Assembly (NCBI GenBank): GCA_051868045.1
Contig: JBJDZN010000052.1
Coordinates: 1-5,932 of the forward strand
Direction of reading: 5' to 3'
DNA length: 5,932 nt
Origin: CAKSQF01 sp051868045
GTDB lineage: Bacteria; Bacillota; Clostridia; Oscillospirales; CAG-272
Shown: positions 1 to 5,932 of the stretch, in pieces
Position numbering within the stretch: position 1 is the first letter of the stretch
How the letters are laid out: each line of letters opens with the position of its first letter
Position numbers and translations under genes: made by a program
Notes under the pieces: model-generated
Database searches by the model: none
Seen by the model: the letters and a program-made list of their open reading frames with translations, nothing else
What the model was told of the DNA's origin: nothing

Positions 1-1289
1 ACAGCATGAAGCCCCTGGACAACCTGTGCCATCCCGTCTCGGTCATCCGGGAGGCAGAAGAATTGGCGGCGGATGCCTTCGGTGCCGCACACGCCTTTTT
101 GATGGTGGGCGGGACTACCAGCTCCGTACAAAGTATGATACTGACGGCGTGCAAACGCGGAGACGAAATCATTCTGCCGAGAAACGTCCATAGAAGCGTC
201 ATCAATGCCTTGGTCCTTTGCGGCGCAATACCGGTGTATGTGAACCCGGAAGTGGATCAGCGGCTGGGCATCTCTCTGGGTATGCAGCGGGAACAGGTTG
301 CGAAAGCCATCGCCGAACATCCGAATGCCGTTGCGGTGCTGGTGAACAATCCCACCTACTACGGAATCTGCAGTGATCTGCGGGCAATTGTGAAAATGGC
401 CCACGACGCCGGAATGCTCTGTCTGGCAGACGAGGCCCACGGCACCCATTTTTACTTCGGCGGCGGTCTGCCGGTTTCGGCAATGGCGGCGGGTGCCGAT
501 ATGGCAGCCGTGTCCATGCACAAGAGCGGCGGCAGCCTGACCCAGTCCAGTCTGCTGCTCATTGGTCCTGACATCCACGCCGGCTATGTTCGGCAGATCA
601 TCAACCTGACGCAGACCACCTCCGGCAGCTATCTGCTGATGTCCAGCCTGGACATCAGCCGCCGTAATCTCGCCCTTCGGGGTCGGGAGGTGTTCCATCA
701 GGTCGCTGATATGGCAGAGTACGCCCGCCAGGAAATCAACGCCGTAGGCGGCTACTACGCCTTTGGTCGGGAATTGATGAACGGCAACTCGGTGTTCGAC
801 TTCGACACCACAAAGCTGAGCGTCCATACCCTGGATATCGGACTTGCCGGAATTGAAGTTTATGACATTCTGCGGGACGAGTATGACATTCAGATTGAGT
901 TCGGCGACATCGGCAATATTCTCGCCTACCTGTCCATGGGGGATCGCCCGCAGGAGCTGGAGCGGCTGGTCAGCGCACTGGCCGAAATCCGACGCCGTTA
1001 TCAGAAGGACGGAACCGGTCTGTTAAGTCAGGAATACATCGAGCCCGACGTTGTTGCCAGCCCCCAGGAGGCCTTTTACGCCGAAAAGGTCAGCCTGCCT
1101 TTGGCTGAAAGCGAAGGACGGGTTTGCAGCGAGTTTGTCATGTGCTACCCTCCGGGCATTCCGATTCTGGCTCCGGGCGAGCGTATTACCGCAGAAATCT
1201 TGGAGCATATCCGATACGCAAAGGAAAAGGGATGCAGTATGACCGGTCCTGAGGATCCCAGCCTGAACGAAATCAATGTGTTGGCGTAG
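1..1289 (+). CDS. speA: Arginine decarboxylase, Orn/Lys/Arg family (5' partial)
   Basis: PLP-dependent fold-type I decarboxylase, most likely converting arginine to agmatine in the cytoplasm as the first step of the operon. The reading frame is open to the window edge. The ATG at 6 is probably not the start: its first residues (MKPLDNLCHP) align with an internal family segment (B. subtilis SpeA-like xxPLDDLHxP), so roughly 55 N-terminal residues are missing; the family is usually about 480-490 aa. Counting from that Met, the aspartate contacting the PLP ring nitrogen is D142 in DEAH (142-145) and the Schiff-base lysine is K173 in SMHKSGGSLTQSS. The C-terminal domain carries YPPGIPILAPGE (381-392). 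Substrate is inferred from the agmatinase gene downstream; the sequence alone does not exclude lysine or ornithine. speE begins 43 nt later with no terminator between. No frameshift is seen. Confidence 0.93.
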   Translation, partial: SMKPLDNLCHPVSVIREAEELAADAFGAAHAFLMVGGTTSSVQSMILTACKRGDEIILPRNVHRSVINALVLCGAIPVYVNPEVDQRLGISLGMQREQVAKAIAEHPNAVAVLVNNPTYYGICSDLRAIVKMAHDAGMLCLADEAHGTHFYFGGGLPVSAMAAGADMAAVSMHKSGGSLTQSSLLLIGPDIHAGYVRQIINLTQTTSGSYLLMSSLDISRRNLALRGREVFHQVADMAEYARQEINAVGGYYAFGRELMNGNSVFDFDTTKLSVHTLDIGLAGIEVYDILRDEYDIQIEFGDIGNILAYLSMGDRPQELERLVSALAEIRRRYQKDGTGLLSQEYIEPDVVASPQEAFYAEKVSLPLAESEGRVCSEFVMCYPPGIPILAPGERITAEILEHIRYAKEKGCSMTGPEDPSLNEINVLA

Positions 1290-1332
1290 AAGCATCATAG
1301 CGTGAAAACAGGAAAAAGGAAGGTATTTTTGT

Positions 1333-2187
1333 ATGGAAATGTGGTTCAGTGAGTTTCATACTCCGGATGTGAAGCACAGCATTCGGGTAACGAGGCATCT
1401 TTACTCAAAACAAAGTGCCTACCAGCAGATAGATATTTTTGAGACTCCGGAATTCGGTCGTGTTCTGACGCTGGACGGCAACGTCATGCTGACGGAGCGG
1501 GATGAGTTTATCTACGACGAAATGATTACCCACGTCCCCATGGCAGTGCATCCCGGCATCAAGGACATTCTCGTGATTGGTGCCGGTGACGGCGGTGTCG
1601 TGCGGGAGCTGACCCGGTATGATCGGGTTGAGCGCATTGATCTGGTGGAAATGGACCCCCAGGTGGTTGAGGCATGCCGCACCTTTTTGCCCAGCAACGC
1701 CTGCCGGATGGATGATCGCCGGGTGCATATCCACTTTGAAAACGCCTTGAAATTCATCCGTCGGTGTGAGGGAGCTTATGATTTGATCATTGCAGATTCC
1801 ACCGACCCCTTCGGTCCCTCAGAAGGTCTGTTTACACGGGAGTTTTACGGAAGCTGCTATAACGCCCTGCGTGAGGACGGGATCATGGTCAATCAGCAAG
1901 GCAGTCCTTTCTACGCAGAGGATGCCAGTGCCATGCAGCGCAGTCACAAGCGTATCGCAAGCACGTTCCCTATCAGCAGAGTCTATCAGGCTCACATTCC
2001 GACTTATGCGGCAGGATATTGGCTGTTTGGATTTGCCAGCAAAAAATATCACCCCACCGACGATCTGGACATGCAGGCGTGGAAGACCCTCAACCTGCAT
2101 ACCAGATATTATACGCCCAAACTGCACATAGGGGCTTTCTGTCTGCCTGCATTTCTGGAAGAAATGCTGCAGGAAGTGGAGGAATAA
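1333..2187 (+). CDS. speE: Polyamine aminopropyltransferase (spermidine synthase)
   Basis: Transfers the aminopropyl group of decarboxylated S-adenosylmethionine to an amine acceptor, classically putrescine to give spermidine and methylthioadenosine. At 284 aa it has the usual bacterial length. It has an N-terminal beta domain with LDGNVMLTERDEFIYDEMITHVPM, where Y61 and H67 sit in the usual YxEMxTHVP context. A Rossmann-like methyltransferase fold follows: GAGDGG at 83-88, the nucleoside-binding acidic residue E106 in LVEMDP, and the catalytic aspartate D155 in DSTDP (155-159). The substrate loop reads PTYAAGYW (223-230), where many homologues have PTYPSG/PTYPTG. An AAGGAAGG ribosome site at 1316-1323 lies 9 nt before the ATG and fixes the start. 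The gene sits between speA and speB, so agmatine is a possible acceptor (aminopropylagmatine route, known in Thermus). The required AdoMet decarboxylase is not in the window. Confidence 0.95.
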   Translation: MEMWFSEFHTPDVKHSIRVTRHLYSKQSAYQQIDIFETPEFGRVLTLDGNVMLTERDEFIYDEMITHVPMAVHPGIKDILVIGAGDGGVVRELTRYDRVERIDLVEMDPQVVEACRTFLPSNACRMDDRRVHIHFENALKFIRRCEGAYDLIIADSTDPFGPSEGLFTREFYGSCYNALREDGIMVNQQGSPFYAEDASAMQRSHKRIASTFPISRVYQAHIPTYAAGYWLFGFASKKYHPTDDLDMQAWKTLNLHTRYYTPKLHIGAFCLPAFLEEMLQEVEE

Positions 2188-2190
2188 AGG

Positions 2191-3057
2191 ATGCTGCACC
2201 CTAATATTGAAACTTTTATCGGCTGCGGCAGCGATTATTCCGACGCCCGCATTGTCCTGTACGGCGCACCCTTTGATTCCACGACCAGTTTCCGTCCCGG
2301 TGCCCGGTTTGGTCCGTCCGCCATCCGGCATGAGAGTTTCGGGCTGGAAACCTACAGCCCTTATCAGGACGCCGATCTGACCGACTGTGCCGTATTTGAC
2401 AGCGGAGATATGGAGCTGTGCTTTGGCAGTGCCGAGGCGGCACTGCGGGATATTGAGGCGCGTGCGGCTGAAATTCTCCGGGACGGAAAACTGCCCCTGC
2501 TGCTGGGCGGCGAGCATCTGGTCACGCTGGGAGCGGTGCGTGCAGTGGCTCAAAAATATCCTGACCTCCATATCATCCATTTTGACGCTCATGCCGATCT
2601 GAGGGATGACTATCTGGGAGCCGGACTCAGCCATGCCTGCGTCCTGCGGCGATGCCACGATCTGCTGGGAGACGGTCGCATCCATCAATTCTGTATTCGC
2701 AGCGGCGAACGGGAGGAGTTTCGCTTTGCGAAAAGCCACACGGAGCTTCACCCCTTCGGATTTGACGGTCTTGAGCAGACCGTCTGTTCCCTCCGGGAGC
2801 AAGGGGTTCCCGTCTACTTCACCATTGATCTGGACTGTCTGGATCCGTCTGCCTTTCCGGGCACCGGCACGCCGGAGGCAGGCGGCGTGAGCTTCGTCCG
2901 GCTGCTGGAGGCAATTCGCACGGTCTGTACCGCAAACGTAGTCGGTGCCGACGTCAACGAGCTGGCTCCGGGGTTGGATACAAGCGGCGTTTCCACCGCT
3001 ACTGCCTGCAAGGTACTGCGGGAACTGATCCTGGCACTGTACAAACGATTCAGATAA
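2191..3057 (+). CDS. speB: Agmatinase-family ureohydrolase
   Basis: Binuclear-manganese hydrolase of the arginase/agmatinase family. It is expected to split agmatine into putrescine and urea, or aminopropylagmatine into spermidine and urea. All family metal motifs are present in the 288 aa protein: GGEH (106-109, ligand H109), DAHAD (132-136, ligands D132, H134, D136), TIDLDCLDP (211-219, ligands D213 and D215), and GADVNELAP (252-260, substrate-region E257). Length is normal. The start lies 3 nt after the speE stop, and its GGAGG site (2178-2182) is embedded in the end of speE, so translation of the two is probably coupled. Placement after a Bacillus-type arginine decarboxylase supports an agmatine-type substrate over arginine, proclavaminate or formiminoglutamate. 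Which guanidino-amine is preferred cannot be read from the sequence. Confidence 0.93.
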   Translation: MLHPNIETFIGCGSDYSDARIVLYGAPFDSTTSFRPGARFGPSAIRHESFGLETYSPYQDADLTDCAVFDSGDMELCFGSAEAALRDIEARAAEILRDGKLPLLLGGEHLVTLGAVRAVAQKYPDLHIIHFDAHADLRDDYLGAGLSHACVLRRCHDLLGDGRIHQFCIRSGEREEFRFAKSHTELHPFGFDGLEQTVCSLREQGVPVYFTIDLDCLDPSAFPGTGTPEAGGVSFVRLLEAIRTVCTANVVGADVNELAPGLDTSGVSTATACKVLRELILALYKRFR

Positions 3058-3086
3058 ATCACAAACAAATCCATTTTATTATTCAC

Positions 3087-3095
3087 AAAGGAGAG
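3087..3095 (+). promoter_or_regulatory. Strong ribosome binding site of the dehydrogenase gene
   Basis: AAAGGAGAG lies 6 to 8 nt upstream of the ATG at 3102 and fits the anti-Shine-Dalgarno of 16S rRNA closely. It sits in a 44-nt AT-rich gap after speB, the widest gap in the operon, and fixes the start codon. It implies this gene is translated independently rather than by coupling to speB. Confidence 0.75.
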
Positions 3096-3101
3096 AAATC
3101 C

Positions 3102-4361
3102 ATGAGCAAGGTTCTTGTTATCGGCTGCGGCGGCGTTGCGTCTGTTGCCATCCACAAATGTTGTCAGGTAAGCGAGGTCTTTACGGAATTATGTATTGCC
3201 AGTCGGACCAAATCCAAGTGCGATACGTTGGCAGCCGAACTGGCTTCCAAAACCGCCACCAAAATCACCACCGCACAGGTGGATGCGGACGACGTACAGC
3301 AGGTCATCGACCTGATCAACGATTACAAGCCCGATCTGGTCATGAACATTGCCCTTCCCTATCAGGATCTGACCATTATGGATGCCTGCCTTGCCTGCGG
3401 CGTCAACTATATGGATACCGCCAACTATGAGCCGGAGGATACCGACGATCCCAAGTGGCGTGCCGTCTATGAAAAGCGTTGCGCAGAAAAGGGCTTTTCC
3501 GCCTACTTTGATTACAGTTGGCAGTGGGCATACCGCAAAAAGTTCGAGGACGCCGGTCTGACGGCACTGCTGGGCTGCGGTTTTGATCCCGGCGTAACCC
3601 AGGCTTACTGTGCCTATGCCAAGAAGCATGAGTTCGATTCCATCGACACCATCGACATTCTGGACTGCAACGGCGGCGATCACGGTTACGCCTTTGCCAC
3701 CAATTTCAATCCGGAGGTCAATCTGCGGGAGGTTTCCGCCCCCGGCAGCTACTGGGAAAACGGTCACTGGGTGGAGATTCCCCCTATGAGCATCAAGCGG
3801 CAATACGTCTTTGATCAGGTGGGTCAGAAGGACATGTACCTGCTCCACCACGAAGAGATCGAGTCTCTTGCCCAGAACATTCCGGAGGCAAAGCGCATCC
3901 GCTTCTTCATGACCTTCGGACAAAGCTACCTTGATCACATGCGCTGTCTGGAGGATGTGGGAATGCTGTCCACCAGCCCCGTCGAATTCGAAGGTCAGCA
4001 GATCGTTCCGATCAAGTTTCTGAAGGCACTGCTGCCCGACCCTGCCAGTCTGGGTCCCCGCACCAAGGGCAAAACCAACATCGGCTGCATCTTTACCGGA
4101 AAAAAGGACGGTAAGGAAAAGACCTACTATCTCTACAACGTCTGCGACCATCAGGAGTGCTATCGTGAGGTGGGCAGTCAGGCGATCAGCTACACCACCG
4201 GCGTGCCTGCCATGTGCGGCGCACTGATGCTGCTGACCGGCAAGTGGAACAAGCCCGGGGTCTATACCGTGGAAGAGTTTGATCCCGATCCCTTCCTGAA
4301 TGCCTTGGACAAGTACGGACTGCCCAGAAGTGAGAACCGGACGCCGGTTCCGGTAGACTGA
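3102..4361 (+). CDS. Carboxy(nor)spermidine dehydrogenase (saccharopine dehydrogenase-like)
   Basis: NAD(P)H-dependent reductive condensation enzyme of the saccharopine dehydrogenase/Lys1-like superfamily. In the alternative spermidine pathway it joins L-aspartate semialdehyde to putrescine (or diaminopropane), giving carboxyspermidine (or carboxynorspermidine). The 419 aa protein opens with a Rossmann nucleotide-binding signature, KVLVIGCGGVAS, with glycines at 8, 10 and 11, followed by SRTKSK after beta-2. The middle contains LLGCGFDPGVTQAYCAYA, typical of this subfamily, and a saccharopine-dehydrogenase C-terminal region extending to the end. It differs from true lysine-pathway enzymes by context: the next gene, overlapping by one base, is the partner decarboxylase nspC. 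Some family members use agmatine as the amine (carboxyaminopropylagmatine route), and the adjacent speA and speB keep that option open. The dehydrogenase/decarboxylase pairing is firm; the exact amine substrate is not. Confidence 0.9.
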   Translation: MSKVLVIGCGGVASVAIHKCCQVSEVFTELCIASRTKSKCDTLAAELASKTATKITTAQVDADDVQQVIDLINDYKPDLVMNIALPYQDLTIMDACLACGVNYMDTANYEPEDTDDPKWRAVYEKRCAEKGFSAYFDYSWQWAYRKKFEDAGLTALLGCGFDPGVTQAYCAYAKKHEFDSIDTIDILDCNGGDHGYAFATNFNPEVNLREVSAPGSYWENGHWVEIPPMSIKRQYVFDQVGQKDMYLLHHEEIESLAQNIPEAKRIRFFMTFGQSYLDHMRCLEDVGMLSTSPVEFEGQQIVPIKFLKALLPDPASLGPRTKGKTNIGCIFTGKKDGKEKTYYLYNVCDHQECYREVGSQAISYTTGVPAMCGALMLLTGKWNKPGVYTVEEFDPDPFLNALDKYGLPRSENRTPVPVD

Positions 4362-4363
4362 TG
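4334..4363 (+). promoter_or_regulatory. TGATG stop/start overlap with preceding hairpin
   Basis: The dehydrogenase stop TGA (4359-4361) shares its A with the nspC ATG (4361-4363). No purine-rich ribosome site precedes this ATG, unlike the other internal operon genes. A perfect 7-bp inverted repeat, GAACCGG (4334-4340) and CCGGTTC (4344-4350) with a 3-base ACG loop, ends 10 nt before the ATG. Ribosomes finishing the upstream gene would open it, consistent with translational coupling by reinitiation. The overlap is certain. The hairpin's role is inferred, and an inverted repeat this short can occur by chance. Confidence 0.5.
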
Positions 4364-5578
4364 GAAACGGTTCGGGAAAAGGAGACCCGTCCGCCCTTTT
4401 CAGGGCTGGACGGGCAGACCCCGGAACAGCGATTCGGCATGCTGCCCACGCCCTGCTATATTCTGGACGAAGCCGCATTGCGCCGCAACGGTGAAATCCT
4501 GGCGGGTGTTGCCGAGCGCACCGGATGCAAAATCCTGTTGGCGCAAAAAGCATTTTCAAACTATGATCTTTATCCGGTTTTGGCACCCTATCTTGCCGGC
4601 ACAGAGGCAAGCGGTCTGTATGAAGCCCGCCTGGGTGCCGAGGAAATGCCGGGCAAAGAGGTCCATGTATTCTGCGGTGCCTATCGGGACGGGGAATTTG
4701 AAGAAATTCTGCGCTATGCCGACCACATTGTATTCAACTCCCCCCGGCAGTTGGAAAAATTCGGTCCGGCAGCCAAAAGGGCGGGCAAAAGCATAGGACT
4801 GAGGATCAATCCGGAGTGTTCGACCCAGGAAGGACACGCCATCTACGATCCCTGTGCCCCCGGCAGCCGTATGGGAACAACCCGCTCCCGATGGAATGAG
4901 GAAATGACGTCGGAACTGCTTGCACTGCTGGACGGGCTTCACTTCCATACGCTGTGCGAGCAGGATTCCGATGCGCTGGAAATCACTTTACATGCCGTTG
5001 AAGCGCACTTCGGGGATCTTCTTCCCCGGATGAAATGGCTGAATTTTGGCGGCGGACACCACATTACCCGACCGGGATATGATCTTCCACGGCTGGAGAA
5101 ATGTATCCGCATGGCACAGCAGAAATGGGGGGTACAGGTTTATCTGGAGCCGGGCGAGGCATGCGCCCTGAATGCGGGCTACCTAGCGACCCGTGTTCTG
5201 GATACCTTCCGCAACGGCGAAACACGGATTGCCATTCTGGATTCCAGTGCCGCCTGTCACATGCCGGACGTGCTGGAAATGCCGTACCGTCCGCCGCTGT
5301 ACGGTGCGGGAGAACCCGGCGAGCGGTCCTGTTCCGTCCGTCTGGGCGGACCGACCTGCCTTGCCGGCGACGTAATCGGGGATTACAGCTTTGACCTTCC
5401 CCTTAAAGAGGGGGACCTGTTGCTTTTTGGTGACATGGCAATTTACACCACCTGCAAAAACAATACCTTCAACGGCATGCCATTGCCGGGCATCTTTGTC
5501 CTGCAAGCGGATGGGTGCCTTCGCTGTCTGAGAAGTTTCGGATACACGGACTTCAAGGATCGGCTGGGTCACAAATAA
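4361..5578 (+). CDS. nspC: Carboxynorspermidine/carboxyspermidine decarboxylase
   Basis: PLP-dependent decarboxylase of the alanine-racemase fold (fold type III, relative of LysA and ODC). It decarboxylates carboxyspermidine or carboxynorspermidine to the polyamine. Landmarks: PLP lysine K63 in LLAQKAF, HFHTLCEQDSDALE with H194, H196 and C199, the phosphate-binding GGGHH (230-234), EPGEA (263-267), the family signature AACHMPDVLEMPYRP with C299 and D303, and LGGPTCLAGDVIGDYSFD near the C-terminus. The 405 aa product is longer than the usual 370-380 aa because about 26 residues precede the conserved LPTPCYILD start. An in-frame ATG at 4439 would give 379 aa, close to the family norm, but also lacks a good ribosome site. 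The 4361 start is kept for its TGATG overlap. This is the last gene of the operon, with a hairpin about 65 nt beyond its stop. Confidence 0.94.
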   Translation: METVREKETRPPFSGLDGQTPEQRFGMLPTPCYILDEAALRRNGEILAGVAERTGCKILLAQKAFSNYDLYPVLAPYLAGTEASGLYEARLGAEEMPGKEVHVFCGAYRDGEFEEILRYADHIVFNSPRQLEKFGPAAKRAGKSIGLRINPECSTQEGHAIYDPCAPGSRMGTTRSRWNEEMTSELLALLDGLHFHTLCEQDSDALEITLHAVEAHFGDLLPRMKWLNFGGGHHITRPGYDLPRLEKCIRMAQQKWGVQVYLEPGEACALNAGYLATRVLDTFRNGETRIAILDSSAACHMPDVLEMPYRPPLYGAGEPGERSCSVRLGGPTCLAGDVIGDYSFDLPLKEGDLLLFGDMAIYTTCKNNTFNGMPLPGIFVLQADGCLRCLRSFGYTDFKDRLGHK

Positions 5579-5642
5579 AAAAGAGGTTTTCCTGCGATAA
5601 GCCCTTCCTTTTGCCTACCCCGAACGAACAGATCAAATCAAA

Positions 5643-5670
5643 CAACCCCCTGATTTTACTCAGGGGGTTG
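5643..5670. terminator. Probable bidirectional intrinsic terminator
   Basis: A perfect 11-bp stem (CAACCCCCTGA at 5643-5653, TCAGGGGGTTG at 5660-5670) encloses the 6-base loop TTTTAC. It lies in the 115-bp gene-free gap between the convergent nspC and surface-protein genes. Read on the - strand, the stem is followed directly by TTTGATTTGATC, a fair U-rich tail. On the + strand the tail is weaker, CGTTAATTAAGG, then six Ts at 5684-5689. It probably ends both transcripts, better for the - strand gene. The rest of 5579-5693 shows nothing recognisable. Confidence 0.82.
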
Positions 5671-5693
5671 CGTTAATTAAGGCTTTTTTCGGA

Positions 5694-5932
5694 TTACTTG
5701 CGCTTCTTGTTGATCACAACCGCTGCACCTGCAAGGGATGCGGTGCCGATCAGGGCAAGCAGAGCTACGCTGCTGCCGGTCGAAGGAGCGGGAGGAGTAT
5801 CGGGCGTATCAGGAGTATCGGGAGTATCGGGAGTGTCGGGGGTGTCGGTCTCGGTCTCGGTCTCGATGTCGTAAACCTCAAACTCGGAGAGCTTGATATA
5901 ATCGGTCAGATTCTTCATGTAGAAACGGATGT
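5694..5932 (-). CDS. Cell-surface protein with C-terminal anchor-like signal (5' partial)
   Basis: This is the C-terminal end of a larger secreted protein; the frame stays open to the window edge at 5932, and the Met at 5918-5916 is probably internal. The first visible residues, IRFYMKNLTDYIKLSEFEVYD, resemble the closing strands of F5/8 type C (discoidin/CBM32-like) domains (a VRFY...LSEFEVYG pattern). This match is by eye and tentative. Numbering from that Met, a linker of three ET and six DTP units follows (about 19-42), then PAPSTG (43-48), a hydrophobic Ala/Leu/Val segment (51-69), and a KKRK tail (71-74) just before the stop. This motif-membrane-charge order is that of a Gram-positive sortase signal, with APSTG in place of LPXTG. 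It may bind carbohydrate or host surfaces. It is convergent to the polyamine operon and probably unrelated in function. Confidence 0.8.
   Translation of the reverse strand, partial: IRFYMKNLTDYIKLSEFEVYDIETETETDTPDTPDTPDTPDTPDTPPAPSTGSSVALLALIGTASLAGAAVVINKKRK
5794..5865 (-). repeat. In-frame tandem repeat encoding the DTP/ET linker
   Basis: Six consecutive 9-bp units (5794-5847, + strand consensus GGAGTATCG with variants GGCGTATCA, GGAGTGTCG and GGGGTGTCG) encode six Asp-Thr-Pro triplets on the - strand. Three exact 6-bp units GTCTCG (5848-5865) follow, encoding Glu-Thr pairs. Both unit lengths are multiples of three, so gain or loss of copies would keep the frame and only change the length of the wall-spanning stalk. 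Confidence 0.88.

Noticed and set aside
6..8. ATG at 6 as the true start of the decarboxylase
   Set aside because: The codon before it is also open, and the following residues match an internal segment of the family, so the gene begins upstream of the window.
2764..2784. Perfect 8-bp inverted repeat inside speB (GACGGTCT, 5-base spacer, AGACCGTC)
   Set aside because: It is mid-gene with no T-tract and no start or regulatory element nearby. About one such repeat is expected by chance in a window this size.
1819..2802. 327-codon open frame on the - strand across speE and speB
   Set aside because: It spans two well-supported + strand genes and their junction, has no recognisable domain, and looks like a codon-bias shadow.
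3049..3082. Possible internal promoter before the dehydrogenase gene (TTCAGA and TATTAT)
   Set aside because: The -10-like box is only AT-rich, and the candidate -35 is poor and 22 nt away, too far for a standard sigma-A promoter.
3189..4610. 473-codon open frame on the - strand, longer than any true gene here
   Set aside because: It lies opposite the dehydrogenase and the start of nspC, both strongly supported by family motifs. Its protein is low-complexity Gly/Val/Leu/His-rich without recognisable motifs, as expected from the complement of GC-biased codons.

Overview
The window carries most of a five-gene polyamine biosynthesis operon on the + strand, followed by a hairpin terminator and the 3' end of a convergent cell-surface protein gene on the - strand. 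The likely source is a moderately GC-rich Firmicute, probably a gut Clostridia/Oscillospiraceae-type bacterium. This rests on gene content (Bacillus-type SpeA, SpeE and SpeB beside carboxyspermidine dehydrogenase and decarboxylase), strong AGGAGG-like ribosome binding sites, and a Gram-positive sorting-signal-like C-terminus. The taxonomic call is an inference from sequence style, not a database match.

Layout. Bases 1-1289 hold an arginine decarboxylase of the Orn/Lys/Arg fold-type I family, cut at its N-terminus by the window edge. Bases 1333-2187 hold a spermidine synthase-type aminopropyltransferase (speE), and 2191-3057 an agmatinase-family ureohydrolase (speB). Bases 3102-4361 hold a saccharopine-dehydrogenase-like carboxy(nor)spermidine dehydrogenase, and 4361-5578 a carboxynorspermidine decarboxylase (nspC). 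All gaps are 44 bases or less. The speE-speB gap is 3 nt and the last two genes overlap in a TGATG, so a single transcript is likely. Bases 5579-5693 hold no gene but contain an 11-bp hairpin placed between the two convergent transcription units. Bases 5694-5932 (- strand) encode the C-terminus of a surface protein: the end of a possible F5/8 type C-like domain, a Thr/Pro/Asp/Glu repeat linker, a PSTG motif, a hydrophobic segment and a KKRK tail.

How the genes work together. SpeA makes agmatine from arginine, and SpeB removes urea to give putrescine. Spermidine can then form in two chemically independent ways: SpeE transfers an aminopropyl group from decarboxylated AdoMet, or the dehydrogenase condenses the amine with aspartate semialdehyde to a carboxy-polyamine that NspC decarboxylates. 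Having both routes in one operon is the most interesting point. They could be redundant, act in series to make a tetraamine, or act on agmatine before SpeB. No speD is visible, although SpeE would need its product; it may lie upstream. No mobile element, CRISPR array, tRNA or rRNA was recognised.
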